This document shows positions 43,025 to 51,742 of a stretch of DNA of 64,000 bases, piece after piece (the first letter of the stretch is position 1; each line of letters opens with the position of its first letter). Below the pieces are notes generated by a model. It saw only the letters and a program-made list of their open reading frames with translations, had not been told where the DNA came from and made no database searches. The DNA comes from Ktedonobacter robiniae. GTDB taxonomy: Bacteria > Chloroflexota > Ktedonobacteria > Ktedonobacterales > Ktedonobacteraceae. A program made the translations under genes and the position numbers. The DNA lies in assembly GCF_016587375.1 (NCBI RefSeq), contig NZ_BNJG01000009.1, positions 1 to 64,000 of the forward strand. Direction: 5' to 3'.

Positions 43025-43972
43025 GAGGAGTATGGAGGCGGATGGGTCGACTGAGAGAGGGAGGCGTTGTTGCCAGATGGCGTGCGCGAGCAGTTCGGCG
43101 GACTCGACGAGGCGCGGACCGGAGCGATTGAGATAGTAGTTGCCATCAATGAGAGAGACGCGTCCCTCGCGTACCGCGCGCAAGGTGGACCAGATGGGAT
43201 GTTTCTGGAGGAGTGGAAGGTCCTGTCGCGTGCGCTCGATAGTAAAGCCACAGGGCGCGAGGATGAGGACGTCAGGATCAAGGTCGCTCAGTTGTTCCCA
43301 GGTGAGCCAGGGAGCGTGCCGACCGGTTTCGCCACAGATGTTCTCACCGCCTGCGTAGTCGATGAGTTGCGGCGTCCAGTTGCCAGAACCCATGAGTGGG
43401 TCCAGCCACTCCAGAACGGCCACGCGAGGCCTGGGGCCTGACGCAACGAGAGACATGGTTTGGGCCTGTAACTGTTGAAGGCGCTGTTGATAGCCCTGGA
43501 TACACTCCTGGGCCTGCTGTTCTCTATTGAGGGCTTTGCCGACGCGCAGCATGTCTTCCCAAACGTCCTGGAGGCGGTAGGGGGCCAGTGAGACTATGCG
43601 CGGACGCAGTCCAGTGGTTTGCTCTAAGGCCTGGACCACGTCTTGCTCACTGACGGCGCAGACCTCGCACTGGGTCTGGGTAAAGATGATATCTGGCTGG
43701 AGGCGTTGCAGTAGTTCGGTATCGATGGTGTAGATACTCAGGGCCTTGAGCGCGTTCTCCTGAGCATCATCTCGGGCGTGGGCGAGCTGTTTGATCTGCG
43801 TGTCGATCTGCTTGCTGGACGTGTTGGTATCGATGACTGGACGGCTCAGCAAGGGCAGACGCTGGACCTCTGGTGGGTAGTCGCACTCATGGGAACGCCC
43901 AACGAGCTGGCCCAGGCATCCCAGGACGGCAATCATCTCGGTTGCGCTTGCCAGAAGCGAGATAATACGCAT
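43022..43972 (-). CDS. BtuF-like cobalamin-binding protein
   Basis: The 316-aa protein belongs to the periplasmic-binding family of BtuF/FecB: RIISLLASATEMIAVLGCLGQLVGRSHECDYP, LLQRLQPDIIFTQTQCEVCAV, AVLEWLDPLMGSGNWTPQLI, LDPDVLILAPCGF. No signal peptide or lipobox is present, as in a cytoplasmic group of these proteins. It stands alone without btuCD. It may bind corrinoid in the cytoplasm or be anchored otherwise. Confidence 0.85.
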   Translation of the reverse strand: MRIISLLASATEMIAVLGCLGQLVGRSHECDYPPEVQRLPLLSRPVIDTNTSSKQIDTQIKQLAHARDDAQENALKALSIYTIDTELLQRLQPDIIFTQTQCEVCAVSEQDVVQALEQTTGLRPRIVSLAPYRLQDVWEDMLRVGKALNREQQAQECIQGYQQRLQQLQAQTMSLVASGPRPRVAVLEWLDPLMGSGNWTPQLIDYAGGENICGETGRHAPWLTWEQLSDLDPDVLILAPCGFTIERTRQDLPLLQKHPIWSTLRAVREGRVSLIDGNYYLNRSGPRLVESAELLAHAIWQQRLPLSVDPSASILL

Positions 43973-44369
43973 GGCTTGTTATCCTTCTGGTTTTGTTAGA
44001 GCTCTATGGTTCGATGATAAGTATAGCATAGGGAGTGGGTGACGTATATTGAGGTACAATGTGTTGTGTTGAGCTTTTTTTTAGGTGATGTCCCGGAAAT
44101 GTCATTGACGCAATTCCTGTGCTATACTTAGATTACTTGAGCGAAATATGTGTGCTGATGTGGGGTTGATGGCGAAGTGGGAAGGGGTGATACTGGCAGG
44201 GAAGTCGGAGTGCGTTAAGGGGGATGGGGAAGTGAGGCTTAGATAGCTGGATGGGCAGCTATGATACAGGTTTGATACGCGAGTACTTCGAAACTCGATG
44301 CTCCATTGTCGAGGGACGAGTGATGTTCCATGGTGGAATTGTTTAGGAGACTAAAGGAGGCGGACTCGC
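43973..44369. other. Gene-free stretch before the dha operon
   Basis: No gene is visible. It must contain the divergent promoters of the BtuF-like gene and dhaK. AAAGGAGGCGG about 44354 is the dhaK ribosome site. No clear regulator site is recognised. Confidence 0.5.
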
Positions 44370-45371
44370 ATGAAAAAGCTCATCAACAGGCCAGAGGATG
44401 TGGTTAAAGAGGCGCTTGCAGGTATGGAAGCTCTGCACGCAGAATTGATTCGTGTCGACTACGAGAGCCAGGTAATCGTGCGTGCCGATGCTCCGGTCCA
44501 GGGAAAAGTGGGAATTATTTCGGGTGGTGGGAGTGGACATGAGCCGATGCATGGCGGCTTTGTAGGGTGTGGGATGTTGGACGCGGCCTGTCCCGGCGAG
44601 ATTTTTACCTCGCCTGTCCCTGACCAGATGCTGGCTGCGACGCGGGCCGTGAACGGTGGCGCAGGTGTATTTTACATTATTAAGAACTATACAGGCGACG
44701 TACTGAACTTTGAGATGGCGGCGGAACTGGCGGCGGCCGAAGATATCGAAATTGCCTCTGTGGTCACGAATGATGACGTTGCGGTCCAGGATAGCCTCTA
44801 TACCGCTGGCAGGCGTGGTGTGGGCGTCACCGTGTTGCTGGAGAAAATTGTGGGTGGCCTGGCGGAGACTGGTGCCTCTCTAGAGGCGGTCGCCGAGATG
44901 GCGCAGCGCGTCAATGCCAATGGGCGTAGTATGGGCATGGCCCTGACCTCCTGTACCGTGCCAGCCATAGGAAGGCCAACCTTCGACCTGGATGAGAACG
45001 AGATGGAGATCGGCATTGGCATTCATGGCGAGCCTGGGTGCAGGCGTGTGCCCCTGGCTTCGGCCGCGGAAGTGACCGAGATGCTGGTCAACCCGATTCT
45101 AGAAGATTTGGAACTCAAGGCAGGTGAGCGGGTGATCGCCTTTGTAAATGGGATGGGGGGGACGCCGCAGATCGAACTCTATGTGATGGCAAACGAACTG
45201 GCAAAGATCCTGCGTGGAAAGAACATTACTATCGCGCGTTCCCTGGTGGGGAGCTATATCACCTCGCTAGAGATGGCTGGCTGCTCGATTACACTCCTGC
45301 GTACGGACGATGAAATATTGAAGTACTGGGACGCACCTGTTCATACTCCTGCGTTGCGCTGGGGCATCTAG
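44370..45371 (+). CDS. dhaK: Dihydroxyacetone kinase subunit DhaK
   Basis: DhaK binds dihydroxyacetone covalently through a His; the partner DhaL-ADP phosphorylates it. The 333-aa sequence is complete: MKKLINRPEDVVKEALAGM, ISGGGSGHEPMHGGFVG, CPGEIFTSPVPDQMLAA, YTGDVLNFEMAAELA, VVTNDDVAV, GIGIHGEPGCRRV (catalytic His in GIHGEPG) and NGMGGTPQIELY. It is the first gene of dhaK-dhaL-dhaM-HPr. Confidence 0.96.
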   Translation: MKKLINRPEDVVKEALAGMEALHAELIRVDYESQVIVRADAPVQGKVGIISGGGSGHEPMHGGFVGCGMLDAACPGEIFTSPVPDQMLAATRAVNGGAGVFYIIKNYTGDVLNFEMAAELAAAEDIEIASVVTNDDVAVQDSLYTAGRRGVGVTVLLEKIVGGLAETGASLEAVAEMAQRVNANGRSMGMALTSCTVPAIGRPTFDLDENEMEIGIGIHGEPGCRRVPLASAAEVTEMLVNPILEDLELKAGERVIAFVNGMGGTPQIELYVMANELAKILRGKNITIARSLVGSYITSLEMAGCSITLLRTDDEILKYWDAPVHTPALRWGI

Positions 45372-45447
45372 CGTTGTCGATAAGGGTACGCCTGTAGTAG
45401 CTTCTATGCTGGCAGTTTACAGACGTACTTACGTAGGGAGAGAATGT

Positions 45448-46077
45448 ATGCCGATAACGAGCGAAAAGCTTATTGCCTGGTTGCAGCGGGTAGGGCAGGT
45501 ATTGCATGAACAGCGAGAATATCTGACGCAGCTAGATGCCGCCATTGGGGATGCTGATCATGGCATCAATATGGACCGGGGCTTTCGGGCTGTAGTTGAG
45601 AAATTGCCTGCCCTGGCGAGTGCTGATAGCGGCACCATCCTGAAGACGGTGGGGACCACGCTTGTCTCCACCGTTGGGGGCGCCAGTGGCCCGCTCTATG
45701 GCACCGCATTTTTGCGCGCGGGTATCGCGATGGCGGGTAAGCAAGAATTGCAGGAGGCGGACGTAGTCGCGCTACTCGCCGCGATGGTTGAGGGTATCCA
45801 GGCGCGAGGCAAGGCCCGACGGGGGGAGAAAACCATGTTAGATGCGCTACTTCCCGCCCTGGAGGCCGCGCGCAAGGCCGAGGGTGAGGGGTTGGAGATG
45901 CTTCAAGTGTTGCAAGCGTGTAGTAGCGCAGCGGAAGCGGGTATGAAGAGCACGATTCCTCTGCTGGCGACGAAGGGGCGGGCCAGTTATCTTGGTGCGC
46001 GCAGTATTGGTCACCAGGACCCTGGGGCGACATCGAGTACCTTGATGCTACAAGCGCTCGTGGAGACCTATCGATGA
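45448..46077 (+). CDS. dhaL: Dihydroxyacetone kinase subunit DhaL
   Basis: DhaL carries tightly bound ADP and moves phosphate from DhaM to dihydroxyacetone on DhaK. The 209-aa protein shows DAAIGDADHGINMDRGF (Mg-binding Asp residues), GGASGPLYGTAFLRAG, RGEKTMLDALLPA, and ATKGRASYLGARSIGHQDPGA. The ATG at 45448 follows GGGAG and is the family start. Confidence 0.96.
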   Translation: MPITSEKLIAWLQRVGQVLHEQREYLTQLDAAIGDADHGINMDRGFRAVVEKLPALASADSGTILKTVGTTLVSTVGGASGPLYGTAFLRAGIAMAGKQELQEADVVALLAAMVEGIQARGKARRGEKTMLDALLPALEAARKAEGEGLEMLQVLQACSSAAEAGMKSTIPLLATKGRASYLGARSIGHQDPGATSSTLMLQALVETYR

Positions 46078-46120
46078 TGAGAGACCTTACGTACATGCAG
46101 AAAGAACGAGGAGCTAAGCC

Positions 46121-46525
46121 ATGGGAGTCGGGTTAGTCATCGTGTCACATAGCGCACGGCTGGCGGAAGGCGTTGTTGAACTGGCTAGCCAGATGGCGCA
46201 AGGCAAGGTCTCCATCATCGCGGCGGGTGGCGGGCCGGATGGTTCGTTGGGAACGTCGGTGGAGAAAATTCTGGCCGCGTTGCACACGGTCGAGGGGCGT
46301 GATGGTGTCCTGGTCCTGCTTGATTTGGGGAGCGCGGCCATGTCGGTTGAGATGGCTGTAGAGACCTATCGCGCTGAACAGAAGGAGCGGCGGGTGATTG
46401 TGAGTTCAGGCGCGCTGGTCGAGGGAGCCGTGGTCGCCGCGGTCGAGTCCTCGATTGGCAATACCCTGGATGCAGTGGCAGCCGCCGCAGCTGAGGCGCA
46501 TACTCTGCCGAAGGTCCATCCTTAA
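46121..46525 (+). CDS. dhaM: Dihydroxyacetone kinase phosphotransfer subunit DhaM (EIIA-type only)
   Basis: The 134-aa protein is the EIIA-Man-like domain of DhaM: GLVIVSHSARLAEGVVELA (phospho-His), AAGGGPDGSLGTSVEKILAAL, VLVLLDLGSAAMSVEMA. It receives phosphate from HPr and passes it to DhaL-ADP. It lacks the HPr and enzyme I parts fused in some bacteria; HPr is instead the next gene. GAGGAG precedes the ATG. Confidence 0.93.
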   Translation: MGVGLVIVSHSARLAEGVVELASQMAQGKVSIIAAGGGPDGSLGTSVEKILAALHTVEGRDGVLVLLDLGSAAMSVEMAVETYRAEQKERRVIVSSGALVEGAVVAAVESSIGNTLDAVAAAAAEAHTLPKVHP

Positions 46526-46587
46526 GCTCGTGGGCGTTCTCCATGTTGTACCTCTCTGTCTAGATTCGCATAGGGAAGGCATCGTCT

Positions 46588-46863
46588 ATGGCAGTGTTAG
46601 AAACAACACTCAAAATCACCAATAAAGTTGGCCTTCATGCCCGCCCTGCGCGTCTGCTGGTTCAGACGGCGGCCAGTTTTCGAGCGCACATCTCGCTCCA
46701 GGTTGGGGAGAAGGTCGCCAACGCCAAGAGTATCCTGGCCGTCTTGAAGCTAGGGGTGCCGCAGGGGACTGAGATCCTGGTACGAGCCGAAGGCGACGAT
46801 GCCGAGCCCGCACTCGTGGCTATCGCCGCCCTTGCCAGGCGTAATTTTGATGAAGACGCGTGA
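46588..46863 (+). CDS. HPr-like phosphocarrier protein
   Basis: The 91-aa protein has the HPr active site KVGLHARPARLLVQTA (His about 17) and the second motif NAKSILAVLKLGVPQGTEI with a Ser at the HPr-kinase position. It should carry phosphate from PEP via enzyme I to DhaM. Enzyme I is not in this window. Confidence 0.93.
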   Translation: MAVLETTLKITNKVGLHARPARLLVQTAASFRAHISLQVGEKVANAKSILAVLKLGVPQGTEILVRAEGDDAEPALVAIAALARRNFDEDA

Positions 46864-46950
46864 TCTTATTAGGGCGTATGTGGGCTACGTAGCACTGTGC
46901 GCCAACATTTTTTCTGTGCCAGACAAGATGCGATAAATTTGCTTATACTA

Positions 46951-47133
46951 CTTATCCGAAAACCCGAGCGCGAAGCGCTAGTACTTTGTCAAAGTTGATT
47001 GGAAAGGTGGGGAGTGCAGAGGGGCGTCAGCCCCTCTGCGTCTCTCCCCTTGCCGCCGCAGGCGGCGTGAAACCTTTCGGATGAAGATTGGCACAGCACT
47101 TGTCACGAGAGTGACGTTGGATTTCGGAATAAG
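46951..47133. repeat. Dispersed repeat, CTTATTCCGAA type (copy 2)
   Basis: CTTATCCGAAAACCCGAGCG at 46951 and GGATTTCGGAATAAG ending at 47133 are inverted ends. The 150-bp interior has GAGGGGC...GCCCCTC and GCCGCC...GGCGGC hairpins and no gene. It is related, in inverted orientation, to 39015-39100 and 58269-58336. Confidence 0.6.
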
Positions 47134-47170
47134 AGCGTAGTCAAAGGTGAAACAAGCAAGGAGGCCCATC

Positions 47171-47965
47171 TTGAAGAGATTGGATTATGCCCCAGGTCTG
47201 GACCAGTGGCGGGATGTCTTGTTCAGAACATTGCCGGATTGTACTGCGCAGATAGAGTGCTTTTTCGCGGATCGTGAGTTTGGCTTTCAGCATGCCTGGG
47301 AGGTGCTCGACAAAGTGAGCCGCCTGGCGACACAGATTGAGCATCGAGATGGGCGCCTCCTGCATCACGAGGTGATAGAGCACCTGGCACTCTTCCATGA
47401 TATCGGTAGGTTCTTTCAAGGGACACATGTAGTAGAGCCTATCGTCCTGGCGCAGCAGGTGTACACGCGCTTCGCCCGAGAGCAGGCTGTACGACCTGAT
47501 AGTGCACGGGCGGTGCTTGATGGAATTGTGAGCACATCATTCTTGAACTACCGCTTGCATCCCTCTAGCCATCCTCCACGTACCCTGGAGGCCGATATCG
47601 TGCGTGCAATCGTGATCATGTTGAATACAAGAGGCGCGCGAGTTGACTACCACTATGCATGCAGCCGCGCCCAGCGCGATGCCCCCTTTTTTGACCCCTC
47701 ACTTACCCAGGAACAGCGCGCTCGCTTCTCCTTAGAGCACTTTTCGGGCGACCATCTCAATGTCTTGCTCTCGCTGCTAGCCATGCGCCCCGGTGATTTC
47801 TCGCATCCTGTGCTGCAAGAGGCGTATCGCAGGTGGAGAGGGCCTGTAAAAGAAGAGGTCGTCGCGCACATTCTTGACCTTGCCCGGCGCGTAGGTGAGA
47901 GCGAGGAGCATATGAAGAGCATACAGCAAACCATTACCTGGTATCGCAACACATTCGCATGTTAA
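47171..47965 (+). CDS. HD-domain phosphohydrolase-like protein
   Basis: The HD superfamily core is visible: FGFQHAWEVLDKVSRLA (His), HHEVIEHLALFHDIGRFFQG (second His and HD), HVVEPIVLAQQV. These enzymes cleave phosphomonoesters or nucleotides with metal ions. A TTG at 47171 is preferred as start because AAGGAGG lies about six bases upstream; the GTG at 47147 has no such site. Product 264 aa. Substrate unknown. Confidence 0.78.
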   Translation: MKRLDYAPGLDQWRDVLFRTLPDCTAQIECFFADREFGFQHAWEVLDKVSRLATQIEHRDGRLLHHEVIEHLALFHDIGRFFQGTHVVEPIVLAQQVYTRFAREQAVRPDSARAVLDGIVSTSFLNYRLHPSSHPPRTLEADIVRAIVIMLNTRGARVDYHYACSRAQRDAPFFDPSLTQEQRARFSLEHFSGDHLNVLLSLLAMRPGDFSHPVLQEAYRRWRGPVKEEVVAHILDLARRVGESEEHMKSIQQTITWYRNTFAC

Positions 47966-48048
47966 CATATGGGTGGGGGATGAGGTGTGGATGTTGAGTA
48001 GTTTTCTACATGGAAAAAGTGTTGTAAAAAGGATGGTGGTATTTCTCT

Positions 48049-49143
48049 ATGCCCATAACTGAACAGGATAAAGAGCGTATTTTGTCCCAGTGTAAGCGCT
48101 TTCTAGCCATGCATTATCCCAGATCTCCGCGCGAGGTCTTGCATGATCTGACGGAATTTGCCGATCCAGAGGCGAAGGCGGATCGGTACGGTGGCGGTGA
48201 ACTGATTACTTCGTTTGAGGAGGAGATTGCCCATTTACTGGGAAAAGAGGCCGCGGTCTTTATGCCCAGCGGGACCATGTGTCAGCCCATCGCGCTGCGT
48301 ATCTGGTGTGAGCGCAAGGGGCGCAAGCGCGTGGCGTATCATCCTACCTGTCACCTGGAGATTCATGAGCACGATGCCTACCAGCGCTTGCATGGCCTGG
48401 AGCGAGTTTTGCTGGGTGCTGAGCAGCATCTCTTCACCCTGGAAGACCTCAAAAGTGTGCCTGAGGCTCTGGGAGCCCTACTCATCGAGTTGCCACAGCG
48501 CGAGATTGGTGGACAGCTTCCTTCCTGGGAGGAACTGGTGGAGATCACGTCCTGGGCGCGTGAGCGTGGGATCGCCACACACCTGGATGGGGCGCGTCTC
48601 TGGGAGTGCAAGCCCTTCTATCAGCGTGAGTATGCCGAGATTGCGGGCCTGTTCGATAGCGTGTATGTCTCATTCTACAAGGTCCTGGATGGGATCGCGG
48701 GCGCGGTACTGGCGGGACCCGCCGATGTCATCGCCGAGGCGCGCATCTGGCAACGGCGGCAGGGAGGCAACCTGATCAGCCTCTATCCTTATGTGCTCTC
48801 GGCGCGGCAAGGGATGCAGAAGCACCTCGGGCGCATCGACGAGTATTGCGCGAAGGCGCGCGAGATCGCCGCCGCGCTCTCGGATCTGCCCCAGATAGAG
48901 ATCCTGCCCAATCCTCCGCAGACCAACATGCTGCACCTCTTCCTGCGTGGCGACCGTGAGCGGCTGGTAGACGCTGCCTGGCGCGTCGCTGAGGAGACAC
49001 AGACCGTTCTCTTCCGCATGCTGACTCCCACGCTCGTCCCACAGTATAGTAAATTTGAACTCTCCATTGGCTCCGCCAGCCTGGAGATTCCCACGGAAGA
49101 GATTGTCCCCCTCTTCCGGCGCGTCTTCGAACTGGCCGAATAA
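48049..49143 (+). CDS. PLP-dependent beta-eliminating lyase / threonine aldolase-like protein
   Basis: The 364-aa protein is a fold-type I PLP enzyme of the threonine aldolase group: ADRYGGGELITSFEEEIAHL, EAAVFMPSGTMCQPIALRIW, HLDGARLWECKPFYQ (PLP-binding Asp), DSVYVSFYKVLDGIAGAVL (PLP Lys). It is more diverged than the LtaE at 60201 and has a longer N-terminus. The substrate is uncertain. Not linked to an operon partner. Confidence 0.85.
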   Translation: MPITEQDKERILSQCKRFLAMHYPRSPREVLHDLTEFADPEAKADRYGGGELITSFEEEIAHLLGKEAAVFMPSGTMCQPIALRIWCERKGRKRVAYHPTCHLEIHEHDAYQRLHGLERVLLGAEQHLFTLEDLKSVPEALGALLIELPQREIGGQLPSWEELVEITSWARERGIATHLDGARLWECKPFYQREYAEIAGLFDSVYVSFYKVLDGIAGAVLAGPADVIAEARIWQRRQGGNLISLYPYVLSARQGMQKHLGRIDEYCAKAREIAAALSDLPQIEILPNPPQTNMLHLFLRGDRERLVDAAWRVAEETQTVLFRMLTPTLVPQYSKFELSIGSASLEIPTEEIVPLFRRVFELAE

Positions 49144-49153
49144 GGCGCAGCCG

Positions 49154-49203
49154 CAGTAGCCGCGTACGCAAGTAGCGCCCACTACTTGCGTACGCGGCTA
49201 CTG
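49154..49203. terminator. Hairpin after aldolase-like gene (22-bp stem)
   Basis: 49154-49175 pairs exactly with 49182-49203, loop CGCCCA. It begins 10 nt after the stop and is followed by GTTGTTTG. Confidence 0.85.
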
Positions 49204-49335
49204 GTTGTTTGTGCTGGTGCATCCTGGTGGCGTACAATTTCGTGTGTAGATCAGACGTTAGCCCTGGTCGGGCACCCAGGGCGGGCACGAAAAAATTATT
49301 GTGCGTTATGCCATACCCTGAAGGGATCAGGAACG

Positions 49336-49713
49336 ATGCAACTGGTAATTCTCGCTATTCCGCTAAGCGTTTGCCGGCTCGATCCGCAGCAGGAGATACC
49401 TGCCTGGGCATTGAGCCGACGCGAATTTCTAGCGATAACATATACGCGTGAAGAACTCTCGATTGTCTGTGTCTCTGAAGCCGTGCCAGAGGAGGTCCAG
49501 GTAGAGCATGGCTGGCGGGCCTTGCAGGTTAAGGGTCCACTGGACTTCTCGCTGACGGGCATCCTGGCGGGCCTGGCAACCCCGTTATCGGGCGCGGGCA
49601 TCTCGATCTTTGCCATCTCAACCTATGATACTGACTACCTGCTTGTGAAAGAGGTGCACCTGGACCGGGCGCGGAGGGTGCTGGAGGCGCTGGGATATAC
49701 CTTTCCGAATTGA
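49336..49713 (+). CDS. ACT-domain protein (CASTOR-like)
   Basis: This 125-aa protein has two ACT-like halves: LSRREFLAITYTREELSIVC, VSEAVPEEVQVEHGWRALQ, then LDFSLTGILAGLATPLSGAGISIFAIS and YDTDYLLVKEVHLDRARRVL. Such proteins bind amino acids. The ATG at 49336 has AGGA about 6 nt upstream; the longer frame is not used. Confidence 0.85.
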   Translation: MQLVILAIPLSVCRLDPQQEIPAWALSRREFLAITYTREELSIVCVSEAVPEEVQVEHGWRALQVKGPLDFSLTGILAGLATPLSGAGISIFAISTYDTDYLLVKEVHLDRARRVLEALGYTFPN

Positions 49714-49893
49714 ATTCCTATAGCCATGAAGTGTGATCTTGCTACGTGCCACGTGTGTTCTGCTTGTATCCATTGATGTAGATCGATCCGTATGTGTAGT
49801 GTGACATGGTAGCGTGGGGTAATAGGGCTTGATGATGCTATCGTGCTCACTAGAACATCTGAGAGGCGTTTCGCCGCAGGGAGGATTGAAGCT

Positions 49894-50724
49894 ATGAGTG
49901 CAACGGAGCGCACAAGTGGACCGTTTCAGGTAGCGCAAACACGAGCAACGGAGAGCACGCGACACGAGCAGGCACGTGCTCACTGGAAGATAGAGTTAGC
50001 ATTATGGGTGGTGGGCGTCATCATCTTTCTGCTCACCTGTATAGGCATGCATATGCATCCCCGTCCCTTCTCTTTTGATCTTTCGATCATGCAGACCATT
50101 CAGAGTTGGCACCTGGGAAGTGTGCTCGATGCCATTGTACGCTTGCCTAGCGTTCTGGATGATCCCCTCTGGTCAATCGTACTTTTAAGTAGCTGGCTGA
50201 TCTTCTTATTAGTGGGAGCGATCTGGGCCTGGTTTACGCATCGACGAGCGCTGACCTGGCTACAAAATGCGCTCTTCCTGGTCGCGATTGTCGCCAGCGG
50301 GTCGGGGATAAATACGCTTCTGGACATCCTGGTCGGGCGTCCGCGTCCCCTGGCGAAGATGTACCCAATTCATAACTATGAGGCTATTGTTCCCTTCCCC
50401 TCTTATCCCTCGGGCCATGTCTCACATGATGTGATCTACTATGGCTTCTTGTTGTACCTCAGCCAGACCGAGCCTGTGCGCCGCTGGAAGTATTATCGCT
50501 GGCTCCTACCCTTGCAGATTCTCGCAGTGATCGAGATGCTGCTAATTAGCTACTCACGCATTTTGATGGGTGGGCACTGGCCAACGGATGTCCTGGGTGG
50601 GTACTTTGTGGGCGTGCTCTGGCTCGGCCTCTTCATTTTCCTGTATCGCTGGGCGACGCCCTTGCAGGAGAAGTGGCAGCAGCGCCTCGATCAGAAGCGG
50701 CGCGCGCGCCATCAACATGCTTAG
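49894..50724 (+). CDS. PAP2-family phosphatase
   Basis: This 276-aa membrane phosphatase has six hydrophobic segments and the three lipid-phosphatase motifs: GRPRPLAKMY, YPSGHVSHD (His) and SRILMGGHWPTDVLGG (His nucleophile). It likely acts on undecaprenyl pyrophosphate or phosphatidate at the outer membrane face. The ATG at 49894 has GGGAGG nine bases upstream. Its stop overlaps the convergent XRE gene by 4 bp. Confidence 0.92.
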   Translation: MSATERTSGPFQVAQTRATESTRHEQARAHWKIELALWVVGVIIFLLTCIGMHMHPRPFSFDLSIMQTIQSWHLGSVLDAIVRLPSVLDDPLWSIVLLSSWLIFLLVGAIWAWFTHRRALTWLQNALFLVAIVASGSGINTLLDILVGRPRPLAKMYPIHNYEAIVPFPSYPSGHVSHDVIYYGFLLYLSQTEPVRRWKYYRWLLPLQILAVIEMLLISYSRILMGGHWPTDVLGGYFVGVLWLGLFIFLYRWATPLQEKWQQRLDQKRRARHQHA

Positions 50725-51116
50725 TTCAGATTCAGGTGCTTGTTGAGGAGAAAGGCGCTAAAGTCCGCAACACTCTCGATTGCGCCTTCGTCGAGCATAT
50801 TCACCATGCGTTTGACTACGGTCCGACGACTCTGACCGGGAGCCCCAGGGAGAAAGCCAATAACACTGGTAACCTGGGGTTCGCGTTCGCTACGGATCTC
50901 TTCCGCGACCATCTCCAACAATTCCGCGACATCCAGCTCCAGAGCGCCCGCCAGGCTTTCTAGCACCTTGGCCGAGGGATATTTCTGTCCCCGCTCGATC
51001 TCTCCCACATAAATTTCGGAGAGGCCAGCCTTCTCGCCTAGTTCTTTGATGGTCATATTATGATCCTGGCGTTCGCGACGGATCACGCGACCCAGCAGTT
51101 CTTGTAAATCGGCCAT
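50721..51116 (-). CDS. XRE-family transcriptional regulator
   Basis: This 131-aa protein has an N-terminal HTH_XRE domain: VIRRERQDHNMTIKELGEKA, GLSEIYVGEIERGQKYPSAK, LESLAGALELDVAELL. The C-terminal part (IGFLPGAPGQSRRTVVKRMV, NMLDEGAIESVADFSAFL) may dimerise. Two palindromes of type ATGCT-N3-AGCAT lie immediately upstream, probably for autoregulation. Confidence 0.9.
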   Translation of the reverse strand: MADLQELLGRVIRRERQDHNMTIKELGEKAGLSEIYVGEIERGQKYPSAKVLESLAGALELDVAELLEMVAEEIRSEREPQVTSVIGFLPGAPGQSRRTVVKRMVNMLDEGAIESVADFSAFLLNKHLNLN

Positions 51117-51131
51117 ATTTGCTTCCTTCCT

Positions 51132-51175
51132 ATGCTCAGAGCATTGCCTATGCTGTAGCTATGCTGACAGCATAG
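51132..51175. promoter_or_regulatory. Two palindromic operators upstream of the XRE gene
   Basis: ATGCT-CAG-AGCAT (51132-51144) and CTATGCT-GAC-AGCATAG (51159-51175) have centres 29 bp apart and a further half-site TATGCT between them. They are 15-60 bp upstream of the XRE start. Confidence 0.7.
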
Positions 51176-51231
51176 TTTTTCTCTATGAGTATACGCTAAT
51201 GGCGTGCTATATTCAAGGCAACAGATAAAAC

Positions 51232-51295
51232 CATTGTTATTGTGTGTGGTGTAACTGGGGCGAATGCCCCAGTTACACCACACACAATAACAATG
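51232..51295. repeat. Long perfect hairpin (30-bp stem) in a divergent region
   Basis: 51232-51261 and 51266-51295 are exact complements, loop GAAT. It lies between the leftward XRE gene and the rightward gene at 51321, where no transcript should end. It ends 25 bp before the latter's ATG. Confidence 0.88.
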
Positions 51296-51320
51296 TTGAA
51301 ATGAGTAAAGGAGCAATAAG

Positions 51321-51599
51321 ATGCATATGCCAAGGATTGGTATGGGTTACCTGGCGGGGAAGATGGAGAAGCCGGAGTCGCAGTCAGGCTCGGTCTTTAT
51401 TCCTATGGTGTATGAGCAAGCCCAGGCCGCGCGGTGGGAGTATAAGATTCTCACAGTTGATCCAGCCGAGGAGGCTCTGCCTGACGAGGTTCGCCTGAGC
51501 GAACTGGGAGCAGAAGGCTGGGTTATGGCCGGTCTTCTTGATGAACGGTCAACAGGAAAAGGCAAAAAGATTCACTACTACTTTCTGCGTCAGGCCTAG
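51321..51599 (+). CDS. DUF4177-like small protein
   Basis: The 92-aa protein has the DUF4177-type core: RWEYKILTVDP, DEVRLSELGAEGWVMAGLL and KKIHYYFLRQA. AAAGGAG lies 7 nt before the ATG. Function unknown. Confidence 0.7.
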   Translation: MHMPRIGMGYLAGKMEKPESQSGSVFIPMVYEQAQAARWEYKILTVDPAEEALPDEVRLSELGAEGWVMAGLLDERSTGKGKKIHYYFLRQA

Positions 51600-51610
51600 A
51601 GACAATCGTC

Positions 51611-51695
51611 TGTAGGGGCCATGCTGGCATGGCCTTGCCGCGAGCGGGAATCGTTCCGGCTGGCGGGAGAAGTCCAAGCTTGCTTGGACCCTACA
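51611..51695. repeat. Short palindromic repeat, TGTAGGGGCC type
   Basis: TGTAGGGGCC at 51611 and GGACCCTACA ending at 51695 are near-inverted ends. Inner hairpins (CCATGC-TGGCATGG; TCCAAGC-TTGCTTGGA) fill the interior. Probably related to the GGTAGGGACC elements. Confidence 0.5.
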
Positions 51696-51742
51696 ATATA
51701 CGCTCAAAGATATCACAACGTATGATAAAAGGAGAGAAACAC

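Noticed and set aside
44105..44128. TTGACG and TATACT as a dhaK promoter
   Set aside because: The spacer is only 12 bp, too short for a sigma-70 promoter.
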